A DNA stretch of 64,000 nt from Micromonospora olivasterospora (GCF_007830265.1 NZ_VLKE01000001.1:1240001-1304000); one strand, 5' to 3'. Counted from the stretch's first letter, positions 50,538 to 60,836 are shown. The notes: a model not told the origin generated them from the letters alone. A program made the numbers and translations.

Positions 50538-50574
50538 GGGTCCCTGCTCGACGCCCGGCGTCGAGCAGGGACCC
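50538..50574. terminator. Perfect 16-bp bidirectional terminator
   Basis: GGGTCCCTGCTCGACG (50538-50553) and its complement (50559-50574) around CCCGG, between the alpha-glucosidase and the convergent MFS gene, whose stop abuts the stem. Confidence 0.88.
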
Positions 50575-51998
50575 TACCGGCGGGTGGCGCGGGTGTGCAG
50601 GAGGTCGCGCACGGCGTCGATGTCCCGGGGCGAGGTGCGCGAGGCGAGCCAGTACATGACCCCGGTGGGCACGAAGAACAGCTGGAACGCGGCCAGGCCC
50701 ACGGCGTAGTTCAGCGGCGGCGGGAAGGCCACCCGCAGGGCGTGGAAGGCCACCCCGACCAGCCCGTTGCCGGCCGCCCGGCCCACCCCGTTGACCAGGT
50801 TGCCGAGGCTGTAGACGGTGCCCCGGTGCTCGGGCGGGTTGACGTCGGCGATCAGGGCGAACCAGTTCGGCGAGTTCGCCGAGGTGAGCGCGAGGGCGAG
50901 CACGGCGGTGAGCAGGCTCAGCCCGACGGTGGGCTCGGTGACCACGCTGGCCAGCACGGCGGCGACGACCGCGCCGGAGCCGGCGCCGTCGGGCACGTCG
51001 ATGCGGATGGGCACGAAGAACAGCACCAGGTAGAACGGCAGGGCCGCGAGGACGCCCACCGCCGCCACCAGCGCCCGGCCGCGCGGGGTACGCCGCTGCA
51101 CGGCGTCGCCGACCAGGCCGCCCACGATGGACAGCACCCCGCCGAGCTGGAACAGGGTGGCGAACACGCTGCCCACGACGACGGCCGTGGCCGGCGAGTA
51201 GCCCTGCGCCTCGGCCCGCTGGGCGAACAGCACCGGCAGCCAGACCAGCGACCCGAAGGCGGCCTGCGCGGTCAGCCCCTGCAGGACCAGCCACCGGTTG
51301 GTCCGCCGGGCGAGGATGCGCGGCAGGTCGGCGCGGGTGATGCGGTAGTCGTACCCCGCGCCGGTGGCCAGCGCCTCGGCCAGCTCCGGCTCGCTCTGCC
51401 CGCGCCGGATGTCGTACGTGAACAGGTACGCGACGGTGGCGACCAGCCCGACTGCGGTGAGCGCCACGAACGGCCGCCGCCAGTCGGTGGCGCCGAGCAG
51501 CCCGCCGGCCAGCGTGCCGGCCAGCGTGCCGACCCCCTGGGACAGCCCCCAGAAGCTCATCACCAGGCCCCGCCGGCGCGGCGAGATCAGGTCGGTGACC
51601 ACGGAGAAGCCCACCGAGCCGACCGCGCCGAGGCCGACCGCGGCGACGAGCTGCGCGGCCAGGAACGTCGGGTAGTTCTGGGCGAGCGCGCTGCCGCCGG
51701 TGCCGGCCGCCCAGATCAGGGTGCCGCCCATCAGCAGCGGCTTGCGGTTCGTCCGGTCCCCGACGTACGCCCAGCCGACCGCGGCGACGGCGCTGACCAG
51801 GAAGCCGACCGCGGTGACGAGGCCGAGCAGGCGCTGCGGCACGCCGAGTGCCCCGGAGATCGGGCCGTACAGCGGCGGGACGAGGCCGATCGCCACGTTG
51901 TCCAGCGAGGCGAGCACGACGAAGACGACCACGCTGTAGAACCGGTGCGCCGGGCTGCCGCCGCGGGCCGGCCACGGCCCGCTCCTGGTCCAGGTCAT
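50574..51998 (-). CDS. MFS transporter
   Basis: A 474-residue 12-helix major facilitator. Helix 1 SVVVFVVLASLDNVAIGLVPPLYGPIS; the loop 2-3 signature is GWAYVGDRTNRKPLLMGG (G-x-x-x-D-R-x-x-R/K), and GLSQGVGTLAGTLAGGLLG is the helix 5 glycine pattern. The long central loop (DIRRGQSEPELAEALATGAGYDYRI) and the later segments fit spinster/hexuronate-like transporters, but the cargo is unknown. It is a lone gene, convergent with the alpha-glucosidase and separated by a perfect hairpin. Confidence 0.88.
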   Translation of the reverse strand: MTWTRSGPWPARGGSPAHRFYSVVVFVVLASLDNVAIGLVPPLYGPISGALGVPQRLLGLVTAVGFLVSAVAAVGWAYVGDRTNRKPLLMGGTLIWAAGTGGSALAQNYPTFLAAQLVAAVGLGAVGSVGFSVVTDLISPRRRGLVMSFWGLSQGVGTLAGTLAGGLLGATDWRRPFVALTAVGLVATVAYLFTYDIRRGQSEPELAEALATGAGYDYRITRADLPRILARRTNRWLVLQGLTAQAAFGSLVWLPVLFAQRAEAQGYSPATAVVVGSVFATLFQLGGVLSIVGGLVGDAVQRRTPRGRALVAAVGVLAALPFYLVLFFVPIRIDVPDGAGSGAVVAAVLASVVTEPTVGLSLLTAVLALALTSANSPNWFALIADVNPPEHRGTVYSLGNLVNGVGRAAGNGLVGVAFHALRVAFPPPLNYAVGLAAFQLFFVPTGVMYWLASRTSPRDIDAVRDLLHTRATRR

Positions 51999-52061
51999 GC
52001 CGGGCAGCCAATCAAATGCGGATAACGACCCGGTGACGGCCCCGGCGCGAGCGGCCCGGGT

Positions 52062-53159
52062 TCACAGGTAGCCGCCGATCTCGACCGGGGCGGGCCCGAC
52101 CGGGGCGCCGGCGCGCAGCGCGTACAGCTCGGCCAGGCTGGCCCCCGCGGGCGGCACCCCGGCCGCGGTCCCCAGCCAGTCGGTGGCCTCCCCGTACGAC
52201 AGCGGACCCACCTCGATGCGGGCCAGGCACCGGCCGGGCCGCACCACCGCCGGGTGCAGCCGGGACAGGTCCTCGTTGGTGGTGATCGCGACCAGCACCT
52301 CCTTGCCCTGGCCGAGCAGCCCGTCGGTGAGGTTGAGCAGCCGGGACAGGGCCTGCCCGGCGGCCTGCTTCGCCTCACCGCGGATCAGCTCGTCGCAGTC
52401 CTCCAGGACGAGCAGCCGCCACCGGCGGCCCGGGCCGCCCTCGTCGTCGTCCTCGTCCTCCCCGACGGCCACCTCCGACAGGTACGCCGCGTCGGCGAAG
52501 AGCACGTCGGGGTCGAGCACGCAGTCGACCTGGCACCACTGCCGCCACTGCCGGCTCAGCGCCCGCAGCACCGTGGTCTTCCCCGTGCCCGGCGCGCCGT
52601 GCAGCAGCACCAGCCGCCCGGTGACGGTCTGCGGGGTGACCGCCATCAGCGCGTCCAGGGCGGTCCGGGCGCTCGCGGTGTAGTTGCGCCGGATCTGCGA
52701 CCACTCCGGGGCGGTGATCGACCGGGGGTCGCGCTGCGCGCCCCGGCGGGGGTTGTGGTGCCAGAAGCCGATCCGGCCGGTGTCCGGGTCCTCCGGCTCG
52801 CCCGCGCCCTCCACGATCTGGGCGAGGGCGGCGCGTCCGACCTCGTCGCTGACCGCGGTGACGGTGACCTCGGCGCCCCGGCCCTTCCACGTGACCACCC
52901 GGGCCGTCCAGCCGTCGCCGGCGAGCAGGCGGGAACTCTGCCGGTGCTCGACGGCGGTGCGCAGCAGGCGCCCGCCCGCCGCCGTGAGCGTGGCCTCGGG
53001 GCGGACCCGGGACAGCCGTACGGTGTGCGACCAGGGGTGCCGGCCGGTGACGAAGTCGGCCAGTGCCAGCGCGTCGATCACGTCACACGGCGTGTCGGCG
53101 TCGTCGTACTGGAGGATCGAGGGCAGGTCGCGGGCGTCATCGGCGGGGGCGGTGCGCAT
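52062..53159 (-). CDS. DUF5925/AAA ATPase
   Basis: A 365-residue protein. N-terminal alpha-beta region (YDDADTPCDVIDALALADFVTGRHPWSHTVRLSRV includes ADFVTGRHPWSHTV) of the DUF5925 type, followed from about residue 190 by an AAA domain: Walker A HGAPGTGKTT, Walker B LLVLEDCDELI, an ITTNEDLSRLHPAVVRPGR sensor/arginine-finger segment. The long acidic insert DEDDDEGG lies before Walker B. It is probably a cytosolic chaperone-like ATPase with unknown client. The ATG at 53159 was chosen; the frame stays open upstream but with no homology visible. Confidence 0.82.
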   Translation of the reverse strand: MRTAPADDARDLPSILQYDDADTPCDVIDALALADFVTGRHPWSHTVRLSRVRPEATLTAAGGRLLRTAVEHRQSSRLLAGDGWTARVVTWKGRGAEVTVTAVSDEVGRAALAQIVEGAGEPEDPDTGRIGFWHHNPRRGAQRDPRSITAPEWSQIRRNYTASARTALDALMAVTPQTVTGRLVLLHGAPGTGKTTVLRALSRQWRQWCQVDCVLDPDVLFADAAYLSEVAVGEDEDDDEGGPGRRWRLLVLEDCDELIRGEAKQAAGQALSRLLNLTDGLLGQGKEVLVAITTNEDLSRLHPAVVRPGRCLARIEVGPLSYGEATDWLGTAAGVPPAGASLAELYALRAGAPVGPAPVEIGGYL

Positions 53160-53238
53160 CAGTCGATGATCGCTAGCGGAAGGGCCGGAGTACAGCCCTC
53201 CCACCCTCCCCGAAGGGCTAGGTTCTTTCGCATCCCGC

Positions 53239-54681
53239 CTACGCCCCGGCACCGCCGACGCGGTCGAGGACCCGGTCGCGGGCGGCGGCGTACCGCTCCC
53301 GGACGGCGGGGACGGCCTCGGCCGCGTACTCCCGGGTGCCCGCCGGGGACCACTCGGGCGGCGCCGCGCCACCCAGGGCGACCCACGCGGCCTGGCGGGC
53401 GGCCCCGTCGGCCACGTACTCGCCGGGCGGCGGGACCACGACCGGGCAGCCGAAGACCTCCGGCGCGATCCGGCATACGGCCGCGGAGCGCGCCCCGCCG
53501 CCGACCAGGATCACCCGGTCGGCCCGGGCGCCCTGCGCGACGAGCGCGTCGAGGCCGTCGGCGAGCGCGCAGAGCATCCCCTCGACGGCGGCCCGGGCCA
53601 GGTGGGCGCGGGTCGACGTACGCAGGGTCAGCCCGTGCACCGACCCGGTGGCCGCGGGACGGTTCGGGGTCCGCTCGCCCTCCAGGTAGGGGACCATGAC
53701 CAGGCCGTCCGCGCCCGGCGGGGCGGACAGCGCCAGGCCGGACAGCTCGTCCGGGCCCACCCCGAGCAGCTCGGCGGCGGCGTCGAGCACCCGGGCGGCG
53801 TTGAGCGTGCAGACCAACGGCAGGTACCGGCCGGTGGCGTCGGCGAACCCGGCGACCGTGCCGGCCGGGTCGGCGGCCGGGATGTCGGCGACGCTGAAGA
53901 CGGTGCCGGACGTGCCGATCGAGACGACGACGTCGCCGGGGCGGGCACCGACGCCGAGCGCGGCGGCGGCGTTGTCCCCGGCGCCCGGGGCGAGCGCCGC
54001 GCCGCCGGCGGCCGGCCCGCCGTTGCGCACCACGCCCGCCCGGTCCGCCGGCCCGACCACCACCGGTACGCCCACCCGCCGGCCGAAGGCCCGCTCCAGC
54101 AGGTCGAACCGGTACTCCCCCGTGCCCGGGGACCAGTAGCCGGTGCCGCTGGCGTCGCTGCGGTCGGTGTGCAGCGCGTCCAGGGCCGGCGCGCCGGCCA
54201 GCCGCCAGGTCAGCCAGTCGTGCGGCAGGCAGACCGCGGCGACCCGGGCCGCGTTCGCCGGCTCGTGCCGGGCCAGCCAGCGCAACTTGGTGGCGGTGAA
54301 GCTGGCCACCGGCACGCTGCCCACCGCCTCGGCCCAGAACCGTCGGCCGGCCTCGCCCCCGCCCGCCTCCGCGATCAGGTCGTCGGCCGCCCCGGCTGAC
54401 CGGGTGTCGTTCCACAGCAGCGCCGGGCGCACCACCCGGCCCGCCTCGTCGAGGCAGACCATGCCGTGCTGCTGCCCGGCGACCGAGACGGCGGCGACGT
54501 CGGCCAGCCCGCCGGCCGCCTCGGTGGCCGCCTCCAGCGCCGTCCACCAGGCCGCCGGGTCGACCTCCGTGCCGTCGGGGTGCGCGGCGCGGCCCGCGCG
54601 GACCGGCGCGCCGGTCTCCGCGTCGCGGATCACCAGCTTGCAGGACTGGGTGGACGAGTCGAACCCGGCGACCAGTGGCAT
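53239..54681 (-). CDS. xylB: Xylulokinase
   Basis: A 480-residue FGGY-family kinase phosphorylating D-xylulose. Start [15 protein letters not shown] (phosphate-1 loop, GxDxSTQSxK), then [26 protein letters not shown], and the D-containing [10 protein letters not shown]; phosphate-2 motif [22 protein letters not shown]; adenosine motif [21 protein letters not shown]. Directly downstream of xylA (10 bases), so the two form the classical xylose catabolic operon, opposite to a ROK regulator. Confidence 0.95.
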   Translation of the reverse strand: MPLVAGFDSSTQSCKLVIRDAETGAPVRAGRAAHPDGTEVDPAAWWTALEAATEAAGGLADVAAVSVAGQQHGMVCLDEAGRVVRPALLWNDTRSAGAADDLIAEAGGGEAGRRFWAEAVGSVPVASFTATKLRWLARHEPANAARVAAVCLPHDWLTWRLAGAPALDALHTDRSDASGTGYWSPGTGEYRFDLLERAFGRRVGVPVVVGPADRAGVVRNGGPAAGGAALAPGAGDNAAAALGVGARPGDVVVSIGTSGTVFSVADIPAADPAGTVAGFADATGRYLPLVCTLNAARVLDAAAELLGVGPDELSGLALSAPPGADGLVMVPYLEGERTPNRPAATGSVHGLTLRTSTRAHLARAAVEGMLCALADGLDALVAQGARADRVILVGGGARSAAVCRIAPEVFGCPVVVPPPGEYVADGAARQAAWVALGGAAPPEWSPAGTREYAAEAVPAVRERYAAARDRVLDRVGGAGA

Positions 54682-54691
54682 GGCGGCGGCC

Positions 54692-55879
54692 TCAGCGGGC
54701 GCCGAGCAGGTGCTCGACGGCGAGCTGGTTGAGCCGGACGAAGCCGAAGCCCTTCGCGCCGGCCGCGTCCGGGTCGAAGTCCTCGAAGGCGGACCGGTCG
54801 GCGAGCAGGTCGGCGTAGCCCTCCCCGGCGGCCAGGGTCGGGGTGGCCAGCTCGGTCACCTTGCTCGCGGCCAGCGCCTCGGCCACCTCCAGGTCGGCCC
54901 GGAACGCCGCGGCCCGCTCCTTGAGCAGCAGGTACGTGCGCATGTTCGCCTCGGCCGACGCCCACACCCCGGCGATGTCCTCGGTGCGGGACGGCTTGTA
55001 GTCGAAGTGCCGGGGGCCCTCGTACGCCGGGCCACCGTCGGGGCCGCCGTGCTCCAGCAGGTCGACCAGGGCGAACGCGTTGAGCAGGTCGCCGTGGCCG
55101 AAGACGAGGTCCTGGTCGTACTTGATCCCGCGCTGGCCGTTGAGGTCGAGGTGGAACAGCTTGCCGTGCCAGAGCGCCTGGGCGATGCCGTGGGCGTAGT
55201 TGAGCCCGGCCATCTGCTCGTGGCCGACCTCCGGGTTGAGGCCGACCAGTTCGGGGTGCGCCAGGCTGGAGATGAACGCCAGGGCGTGCCCGACGGTGGG
55301 CAGCAGGATGTCGCCGCGCGGCTCGTTCGGCTTCGGCTCGATGGCGAAGCGCAGGTCGTAGCCGCGGTCGAGGACGTACTGGCAGAGCACGTCGACGGCC
55401 TCGCGGTAGCGCTCCAGGGCCGCCCGGACGTCCTTGGCCACGTCGTACTCGGCGCCCTCCCGGCCGCCCCACATGACGAAGGTGCGGGCGCCCAACTCGG
55501 CGGCGAGGTCGACGTTGCGCAGCACCTTGCGCAGCGCGTACCGCCGGACGTCGCGGTCGTTGCTGGTGAAGCCGCCGTCCTTGAACACGGGGTGGGTGAA
55601 CAGGTTGGTGGTGACCATCGGCACGACCAGGCCGGTCTCGTCGAGCGCCCTGCGGAACCGGGTCAGCCGGGCGTCGCGGGTGGCGGCGTCGGCGCCGAAG
55701 GGGATCAGGTCGTCGTCGTGGAACGTGATCCCGTACGCCCCCAGCTCGGCGAGCCGGTGCACCGCCTCGACCGCGTCCAGCTCGGGCCGGGTGGCGTCGC
55801 CGAACGGGTCCCGGGCCTGCCAGCCCACCGTCCAGAGGCCGAAGGAGAACTTGTCGGCGGGGGTGGGACGGGGTGCCAT
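54692..55879 (-). CDS. xylA: Xylose isomerase
   Basis: A 395-residue D-xylose ketol-isomerase of the short actinomycete class. [19 protein letters not shown] at the start, [12 protein letters not shown] (catalytic His), [26 protein letters not shown] (metal Glu/Lys), [16 protein letters not shown] (metal Glu and His), [25 protein letters not shown] (segments LFHLDLNGQ and KYDQDL; metal Asp). It is the first gene of xylAB; the ATG follows GGAGGTCTG. The divergent region contains a TTCA-N5-TGAA palindrome, presumably the regulator's site. Confidence 0.97.
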   Translation of the reverse strand: MAPRPTPADKFSFGLWTVGWQARDPFGDATRPELDAVEAVHRLAELGAYGITFHDDDLIPFGADAATRDARLTRFRRALDETGLVVPMVTTNLFTHPVFKDGGFTSNDRDVRRYALRKVLRNVDLAAELGARTFVMWGGREGAEYDVAKDVRAALERYREAVDVLCQYVLDRGYDLRFAIEPKPNEPRGDILLPTVGHALAFISSLAHPELVGLNPEVGHEQMAGLNYAHGIAQALWHGKLFHLDLNGQRGIKYDQDLVFGHGDLLNAFALVDLLEHGGPDGGPAYEGPRHFDYKPSRTEDIAGVWASAEANMRTYLLLKERAAAFRADLEVAEALAASKVTELATPTLAAGEGYADLLADRSAFEDFDPDAAGAKGFGFVRLNQLAVEHLLGAR

Positions 55880-55901
55880 GGCAGACCTCCGGAGCTATTT
55901 G

Positions 55902-55914
55902 TTCAGTGGTTGAA
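55902..55914. promoter_or_regulatory. Probable xyl operator TTCA-N5-TGAA
   Basis: TTCAGTGGTTGAA in an AT-rich context (CTATTTGTTCAGTGGTTGAA and TTATTT after it), the most AT-rich stretch for kilobases, between divergent xylA and the ROK regulator. ROK xylose repressors bind AT-rich palindromes of similar form. Confidence 0.65.
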
Positions 55915-55945
55915 TTATTTGGCCGGGCTGTGGCAGTGTCAAGGG

Positions 55946-57183
55946 GTGAACCGCCCCGCCGCCCCGACCTCGGCCGTCCGCCAGGGCAGCCTGCGCGAGC
56001 TGAACCTCGCCGTGGTGCTCGGCCGGATCGCCGCCGCGCCGCGTCCGCCCTCGCGGGCCGACGTGGCCGCCGCGACCGGCCTGACCCGGGCCACCGTCTC
56101 CGCCGTGGTCGACGACCTCATCTCCGGCCGGCTGGTGACCGAGTCCGACCCGGCGCCCCGCACCGGGGCCGGGCGGCCGGCGCGCGGCCTGGTGCTGGCC
56201 GGAAACGGCCCCGCCGGGCTGGGCCTGGAGATCAACGTCGACTACCTGGCCGCCGGCGTGGTCGACCTGACCGGCCGGGTCCGGCACCACACCGTGCGCC
56301 GGGCCGACCTGCGCCCGGTCTCCCCCGCCGACGCCCTGGCCCGGCTCGCCCAGCTGGCCGCCGCGGCCCGGGCCGACGCCGAGCGGCAGGGCCTCACCCT
56401 CGCCGGGCCGCCCTCGCGGTGCCCGGCCTGGTCGACGCCGCCGGCCTGGTCCGGCTCGCCCCGAACCTCGGCTGGCGGGACGTGGCCGTCCCCGAGCTGC
56501 TGGCCGGGCACCCGCCGCTGGTCGAGCCGGTCCCCGGCGTCCCGCCCCTGGTGGTGGAGAACGAGGCCAACCTGGCGGCCCTGGGCGAGCTGCACGCCGA
56601 TCCGGAGGGGCCCGCCAGCTTCCTGCACGTCTCCGGCGAGGTGGGCATCGGTGCCGGGATCATCCTGGACGGCGCGCTGTTCCGGGGCGTACGCGGGTGG
56701 AGCGGCGAGATCGGCCACCTGCCCGTCGAGCCGGAGGGGCGGCCCTGCCGCTGCGGCGGCCGGGGCTGCCTGGAGCGGTACGCCGGCCAGGAGGTCGTCC
56801 TCGCCGCCGCCGGGCTGGCCGGGGCAGACCTGCCCGCCGACACCGCCGCCGCCCGGCTGGCCGGCCTGGCCGCCGCCGACGATCCCGCGACCCGGGCAGC
56901 GCTCGCCGAGGCCGGCCGGGCGCTCGGGGTGGCCGTCGCCGGCGTGGTGAACCTGCTGGACCTGGACACCGTGGTCCTCGGGGGCGGGTACGCCCTGCTC
57001 ACCCCGTGGCTGCGGCCGCCCGTGCTGGCCGAGGTCTCCCGGCGGGTGCTGACCGCCGCCTGGTCGCCGGTGACCGTACGGCCGTCGGCGCTCGGCCCGG
57101 AGGCCGCCGTGGTCGGCGCCGCGGGATCGGTCGTCCGGCGGATCGTCGCCGATCCGGTCGGCTGGCTCGGCCGCCCCGGCTGA
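55946..57183 (+). pseudogene. xylR: ROK-family xylose regulator (XylR), split by a frameshift
   Basis: GTG start with ribosome site, then a MarR-like HTH (RADVAAATGLTRATVSAVVDDLISGRLV) and the first half of the ROK domain (LGLEINVDYLAAGVVDLTG). The frame breaks near 56410, where GCCGGGCCGCCCTC lacks one G: it should continue AGAALAVPGLVDAAG but becomes PPSRCPAWS. The rest is intact in the next frame: VVENEANLAALGEL, GEIGHLPVEP, the ROK zinc motif CRCGGRGCLERYAG, and VLGGGYALL. With one base added the total is 1239 bases, 412 residues, a normal ROK length. Sequencing error or true loss of xyl repression are both possible. Confidence 0.85.
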
Positions 57184-57369
57184 CCCGCCGCTCCGGCCGG
57201 TGACCGCCGCCGGCCGTCCCGTCCGCCGCGCCCGTCGCCCGCCCCGTCTGTACGGGCAGCTCCATAGGCGCCACCGGACCTACAGGTACGCCGGACTACC
57301 TCGGCGAACTCCATGCCGCGAGCCCCGTCCCCGGGCCGGCGGCGGGGGACACCGCGGGCCCGGGACGGG

Positions 57370-57939
57370 TCAGGCCGTACGCCCCATCGAGGGCTCGCCG
57401 GGCGGCCAGCCGGCCGCCCTCGCCGCCCAGTCGCCCGGCCCCGCCCCCGCCCCCGCCGGTGCCTCCGCCGTCGGCGGCTCGGGCGCGTACCGGAGCCGGG
57501 CCACCTCGTCGAACTCCCGGATGCCCGCGAGCAGGGCCGCCCGGCCCTCGGGGGTCATCCCGGCCAGGATCACGGCCAGCCGCTGCCGGCGGTCGGCCCG
57601 CAGCTCGGCGAGGAGCCGTTCGGCCTCCGGGGTGAGATGCAGGGAGATCTCCCGCCGGTCCGAGCGGCCCGGCTCGCGCTCCAGCATCCCCGCCGCCACC
57701 AGTCGGTCACACAGCCGGCTGGCCGAGGAGAGCAGCATGTCCAGCAGCCTCGCCAGCCGGCGCAGGTTGATGCCGTCGTGCCGCTCGACCACCATCACCG
57801 CGCGCAGTTGCGCCCCCGAGAGCCGGCTGATGGTCCGCTCGCGCGCCGCGTCGAAGACCGTGAGCAGGGCGCCGGCCGCCGTTTCCAGAGCGGCGGCCAT
57901 ACTCGCTTCTGGTCCGCGTGGACCGTTTTCTTCGGCCAT
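57370..57939 (-). CDS. MarR-family transcriptional regulator
   Basis: About 189 residues. A winged-helix core: LSGAQLRAVMVVERHDGINLRRLARLLDMLLSSASRLCDRLVAAGMLEREPGRSDRREISLHLTPEAERLLAE, of which NLRRLARLLDMLLSSASRLC is the HTH and SDRREISLHLTPEA the wing. The C-terminus is Pro/Ala-rich. ATG 57939 was preferred; a GTG at 57948 is also in frame. It is divergent from a SpoIIE phosphatase gene 62 bp away, so it may control it, though no clear palindrome is visible. Confidence 0.85.
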   Translation of the reverse strand: MAEENGPRGPEASMAAALETAAGALLTVFDAARERTISRLSGAQLRAVMVVERHDGINLRRLARLLDMLLSSASRLCDRLVAAGMLEREPGRSDRREISLHLTPEAERLLAELRADRRQRLAVILAGMTPEGRAALLAGIREFDEVARLRYAPEPPTAEAPAGAGAGPGDWAARAAGWPPGEPSMGRTA

Positions 57940-58001
57940 GGTGGGCACGAGACTACCCGCCGCCGAAGGTACGCCGGCCCCCTCCGAACGAAGGAGCGAC
58001 G

Positions 58002-59132
58002 ATGAGCGGTGCGGAAGACCGGGCCCGCCGGGCGCTGACCGACGCGCCCGCCGACCTGCTGGTCGACCGCGTCGCGGGGGAACTGGAGCGGTCGTACGGG
58101 ATCACGGACGTCGAACTCTTCCAGGTCGACTACCGGCTCTCGGCGCTGCTGCCGCTCGGGCCCGGTGAGCCGATCGCCGAACCGGGGCATCCGGCGTGGC
58201 GGTGCTTCGACCACCAGGAGCCGATCCTCGCCGGCGACGCCGGCTACCTTCCCGTCGGCATGCGCGGCGAACGGCGCGGGGTGCTGCGGGTGGCCCCCGT
58301 CCCGGAGGACCCGGCCGCCCTCGGCGAGTTGCTCGGTGTCGCCACCGCCCTCGGGCACGAGATGACGGCGGTGAACGACACCACCGACCTCTACCGGGCC
58401 GCCCGGCGCAGCCGACGGCTCACGCTGGCCGCCGAGATGCAGTGGGAGCTGCTGCCCGGGCGGAGCCGGACGCGCCCCTCGTTCAGCCTCGCCGGACAGC
58501 TCGAACCGGCGTACGCGGTGCGGGGCGACAGCTTCGACTGGTCCGACGACGGTCACCGGCTGTGGCTGTCGGTCATCAACGGCAGCGGCGAGGGAGTCGC
58601 CGCCGCCATGTTGACCGCGCTGGCCACCCACGCCCTGCGCAACGCCCGGCGGGCCGGGATCCCCCTGGCCGACCAGGCCGCCCTCGCCGACCAGGCGGTG
58701 TACGCCCTGCACCGCGGCGCGGAGCACGTCTCGGCCCTGCTGCTGGAGCTCGACCTGGCCAGCGGGGTGACGACGGTGGTGGACGCCGGCTCGCCCCGGC
58801 TGGTGCTGCTGCGCGACGGCCGGGTGGTCCAGCAGCCCCTGGAGGCGCAGTTCCCGCTCGGCATGTTCGACGGCACGGACTACCGCGAGCAGCGGTTTCC
58901 ACTGCTCCGCGACGACCGGCTGTTCGTGGTCAGCGACGGCGTCGTCGAGGCGACCGGCCGGGACGCCCAGTACGGCGAGACCGCGCTGGACCGGTTCGTA
59001 CGCCGTACGGGGCCGATGGAGCCGTTGGAGGCCGTCCGGTCGCTGATCGGCGACCTGCGGGCGTTCGTGGCCGGCGACCTGGTCGACGACGCGGTGGTCG
59101 TCTGCCTGGACTGGACCGGCCCCCGGCCCTGA
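58002..59132 (+). CDS. PP2C/SpoIIE-type serine phosphatase
   Basis: A 376-residue protein: an N-terminal sensor-like region (about 1-125) containing LLPLGPGEPIAEPGHPAWRCFDHQEPIL, followed by a PP2C-like SpoIIE domain (about 135-370): LAAEMQWELLPGRS, EPAYAVRGDSFDW (metal Asp), INGSGEGVAAAMLTALA (acidic residue absent: INGSGEG instead of the usual DGMGHG), VVSDGVVEATG, and LVDDAVVVCLDW. These enzymes often dephosphorylate anti-sigma-factor antagonists. The DGMGHG to INGSGEG change may affect metal binding. The ATG follows AAGGAG. Confidence 0.88.
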   Translation: MSGAEDRARRALTDAPADLLVDRVAGELERSYGITDVELFQVDYRLSALLPLGPGEPIAEPGHPAWRCFDHQEPILAGDAGYLPVGMRGERRGVLRVAPVPEDPAALGELLGVATALGHEMTAVNDTTDLYRAARRSRRLTLAAEMQWELLPGRSRTRPSFSLAGQLEPAYAVRGDSFDWSDDGHRLWLSVINGSGEGVAAAMLTALATHALRNARRAGIPLADQAALADQAVYALHRGAEHVSALLLELDLASGVTTVVDAGSPRLVLLRDGRVVQQPLEAQFPLGMFDGTDYREQRFPLLRDDRLFVVSDGVVEATGRDAQYGETALDRFVRRTGPMEPLEAVRSLIGDLRAFVAGDLVDDAVVVCLDWTGPRP

Positions 59133-59136
59133 CCGG

Positions 59137-60621
59137 TCAGTACGCGCCCCGGCTGCGCACCACGGCGCCGAAGGTCTTCCAGAGGATGGTCAGGTCGGCG
59201 GCCAGCGACCAGTTCTCCACGTAGTACAGGTCGAGCCGGATGCCGTCCTCCCAGCTCAGGTCGGACCGGCCGCTGACCTGCCACAGGCCGGTCATGCCGG
59301 GCTTGACCAGCAGCCGGCGGGCGACGTCGCCGTCGTAGCGGGCCACCTCGGACGGCAGCGGCGGGCGCGGGCCGACCAGGCTCATCTGGCCGAGCAGCAC
59401 GTTCACCAGCTGGGGCAGCTCGTCCAGCGACCACTTGCGCAGCACCCGGCCGACCCGGGTCACCCGGGGGTCGTCGCGCATCTTGAACATCAGGCCGTCG
59501 GTCTCGTTGCGGGCGGCCAGCTCGGCCAGCAGCGCGTCGGCGTTGACGACCATCGTGCGGAACTTGAACACGCCGAACTCGCGGCCGCCCTGGCCGACCC
59601 GGGTCTGGCGGAACAGCACCGGCCCCCGGCTGTCGAGCTTGATGGCCAGCGCGATGGCCACCAGCACCGGCAGGGCCAGGGCCAGGGCCACCGAGGCGGC
59701 GGCGCGGTCGACGAAGCCCTTGACGAGCTTGCGGACCCCCCGGAACTCGGGCGCCTCGACGTGGATCAGCGGCAGGCCGGCGACCGGCCGGGTGTGGATG
59801 CGGGGACCGGCCACGTCGGTCAGCGCGGGCGCGACGACCAGGTCGACGCCGGTGCCCTCCAGCTGCCAGCCGAGCCGCCGCAGCCGGGTCGCGGTCAGCT
59901 CGCCGGAGGCCGTGACCGCCACGGTGTCCGCGCCGATCGCCGTGGCCGCCTCGGGGATACCCCGGAACGACCCGACCACCGGCACGTCGCCCAGCCGCTG
60001 CGGCACCGGCGCGAGCAGCGCGTCCGGGATGCAGGCGCCCACGACCTGGTAGCCGGCGTACGGCTCCCGGCGGAGCTGGTGCACCAGCTCCAGCACGTGC
60101 GCGGTGTCGCCGACGACCAGGACCCGGCGCGACCACCCGCGGCCCTGCGACCTGGCCCGGTGCAGCCGCTTGCGGGCCGCGAACCGGGCCACCTCCAGCC
60201 CCAGCGTGCCGACCGCGAACGAGATGGCCAGGAAGCCCCGGGAGACGCCGACGTCGGCGATGTACCCGGCGATCGCCGTGCCGCCGGCCAGCCGGAGGCT
60301 GGCCATGCTCACCCGCCGGTACTCGTCCGCGCCGTAGCCGAGCACCCGGTCGTCGTAGCAGCGCAGCACCTTCAGCGTGAGCAGCCAGGTGATCACCAGC
60401 GCGGGGGCCACGAGGACGTACGGGATCTCCGAGCCGACCGGCTCCTCGTCACCGAACCGGGCCACGTAGCCGACCAGCACCGCCACGGCCAGCACGGCCG
60501 TGTCCAGCACCACCAGCATGCGCACGTACGCCCGCTCGTCAACGCGGGCCAGCGGCCTCGGTCGATCGACACCAGGCCGCGGCGGCGTACTGGCGGGGGT
60601 CAACAGCGTCGCCGACGTCAA
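59137..60621 (-). CDS. Exopolysaccharide biosynthesis polyprenyl-phosphate sugar transferase
   Basis: A 494-residue WbaP/WcaJ-type initiating glycosyltransferase. TTG start behind GGGGAGGG. Four to five N-terminal helices, a CoA-binding-like nucleotide domain (RRVLVVGDTAHVLELVHQL), another membrane hairpin (FVDRAAASVALALALPVLVAIALAIK) and the catalytic domain with KFRTMVVNADALL, LPQLVNVLLGQMSLVGPRPP and KPGMTGLWQVSGRS. It transfers a sugar phosphate (often galactose or glucose 1-P) from UDP-sugar to undecaprenyl phosphate at the membrane. No other polysaccharide genes are adjacent here. Confidence 0.93.
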   Translation of the reverse strand: MTSATLLTPASTPPRPGVDRPRPLARVDERAYVRMLVVLDTAVLAVAVLVGYVARFGDEEPVGSEIPYVLVAPALVITWLLTLKVLRCYDDRVLGYGADEYRRVSMASLRLAGGTAIAGYIADVGVSRGFLAISFAVGTLGLEVARFAARKRLHRARSQGRGWSRRVLVVGDTAHVLELVHQLRREPYAGYQVVGACIPDALLAPVPQRLGDVPVVGSFRGIPEAATAIGADTVAVTASGELTATRLRRLGWQLEGTGVDLVVAPALTDVAGPRIHTRPVAGLPLIHVEAPEFRGVRKLVKGFVDRAAASVALALALPVLVAIALAIKLDSRGPVLFRQTRVGQGGREFGVFKFRTMVVNADALLAELAARNETDGLMFKMRDDPRVTRVGRVLRKWSLDELPQLVNVLLGQMSLVGPRPPLPSEVARYDGDVARRLLVKPGMTGLWQVSGRSDLSWEDGIRLDLYYVENWSLAADLTILWKTFGAVVRSRGAY

Positions 60622-60836
60622 CGGCCCTCCCCATTCTGCTGAGGACGACCCCGGTCGACGGCCGGTCTTCCTGTACGGAACCGACGGCGCCGGAGCACCC
60701 CGACATCTTGCACTGAGATCACGGCCACCGGTCACTTCGGACGGATTGCCGTCAGTTCCCTGGACCCTAGCGTCCGGGGAACCCCGTCCGCCGCACCGGT
60801 TGTCCGGGGCGACGGACCGTGTGGTACCCCTGCGGC

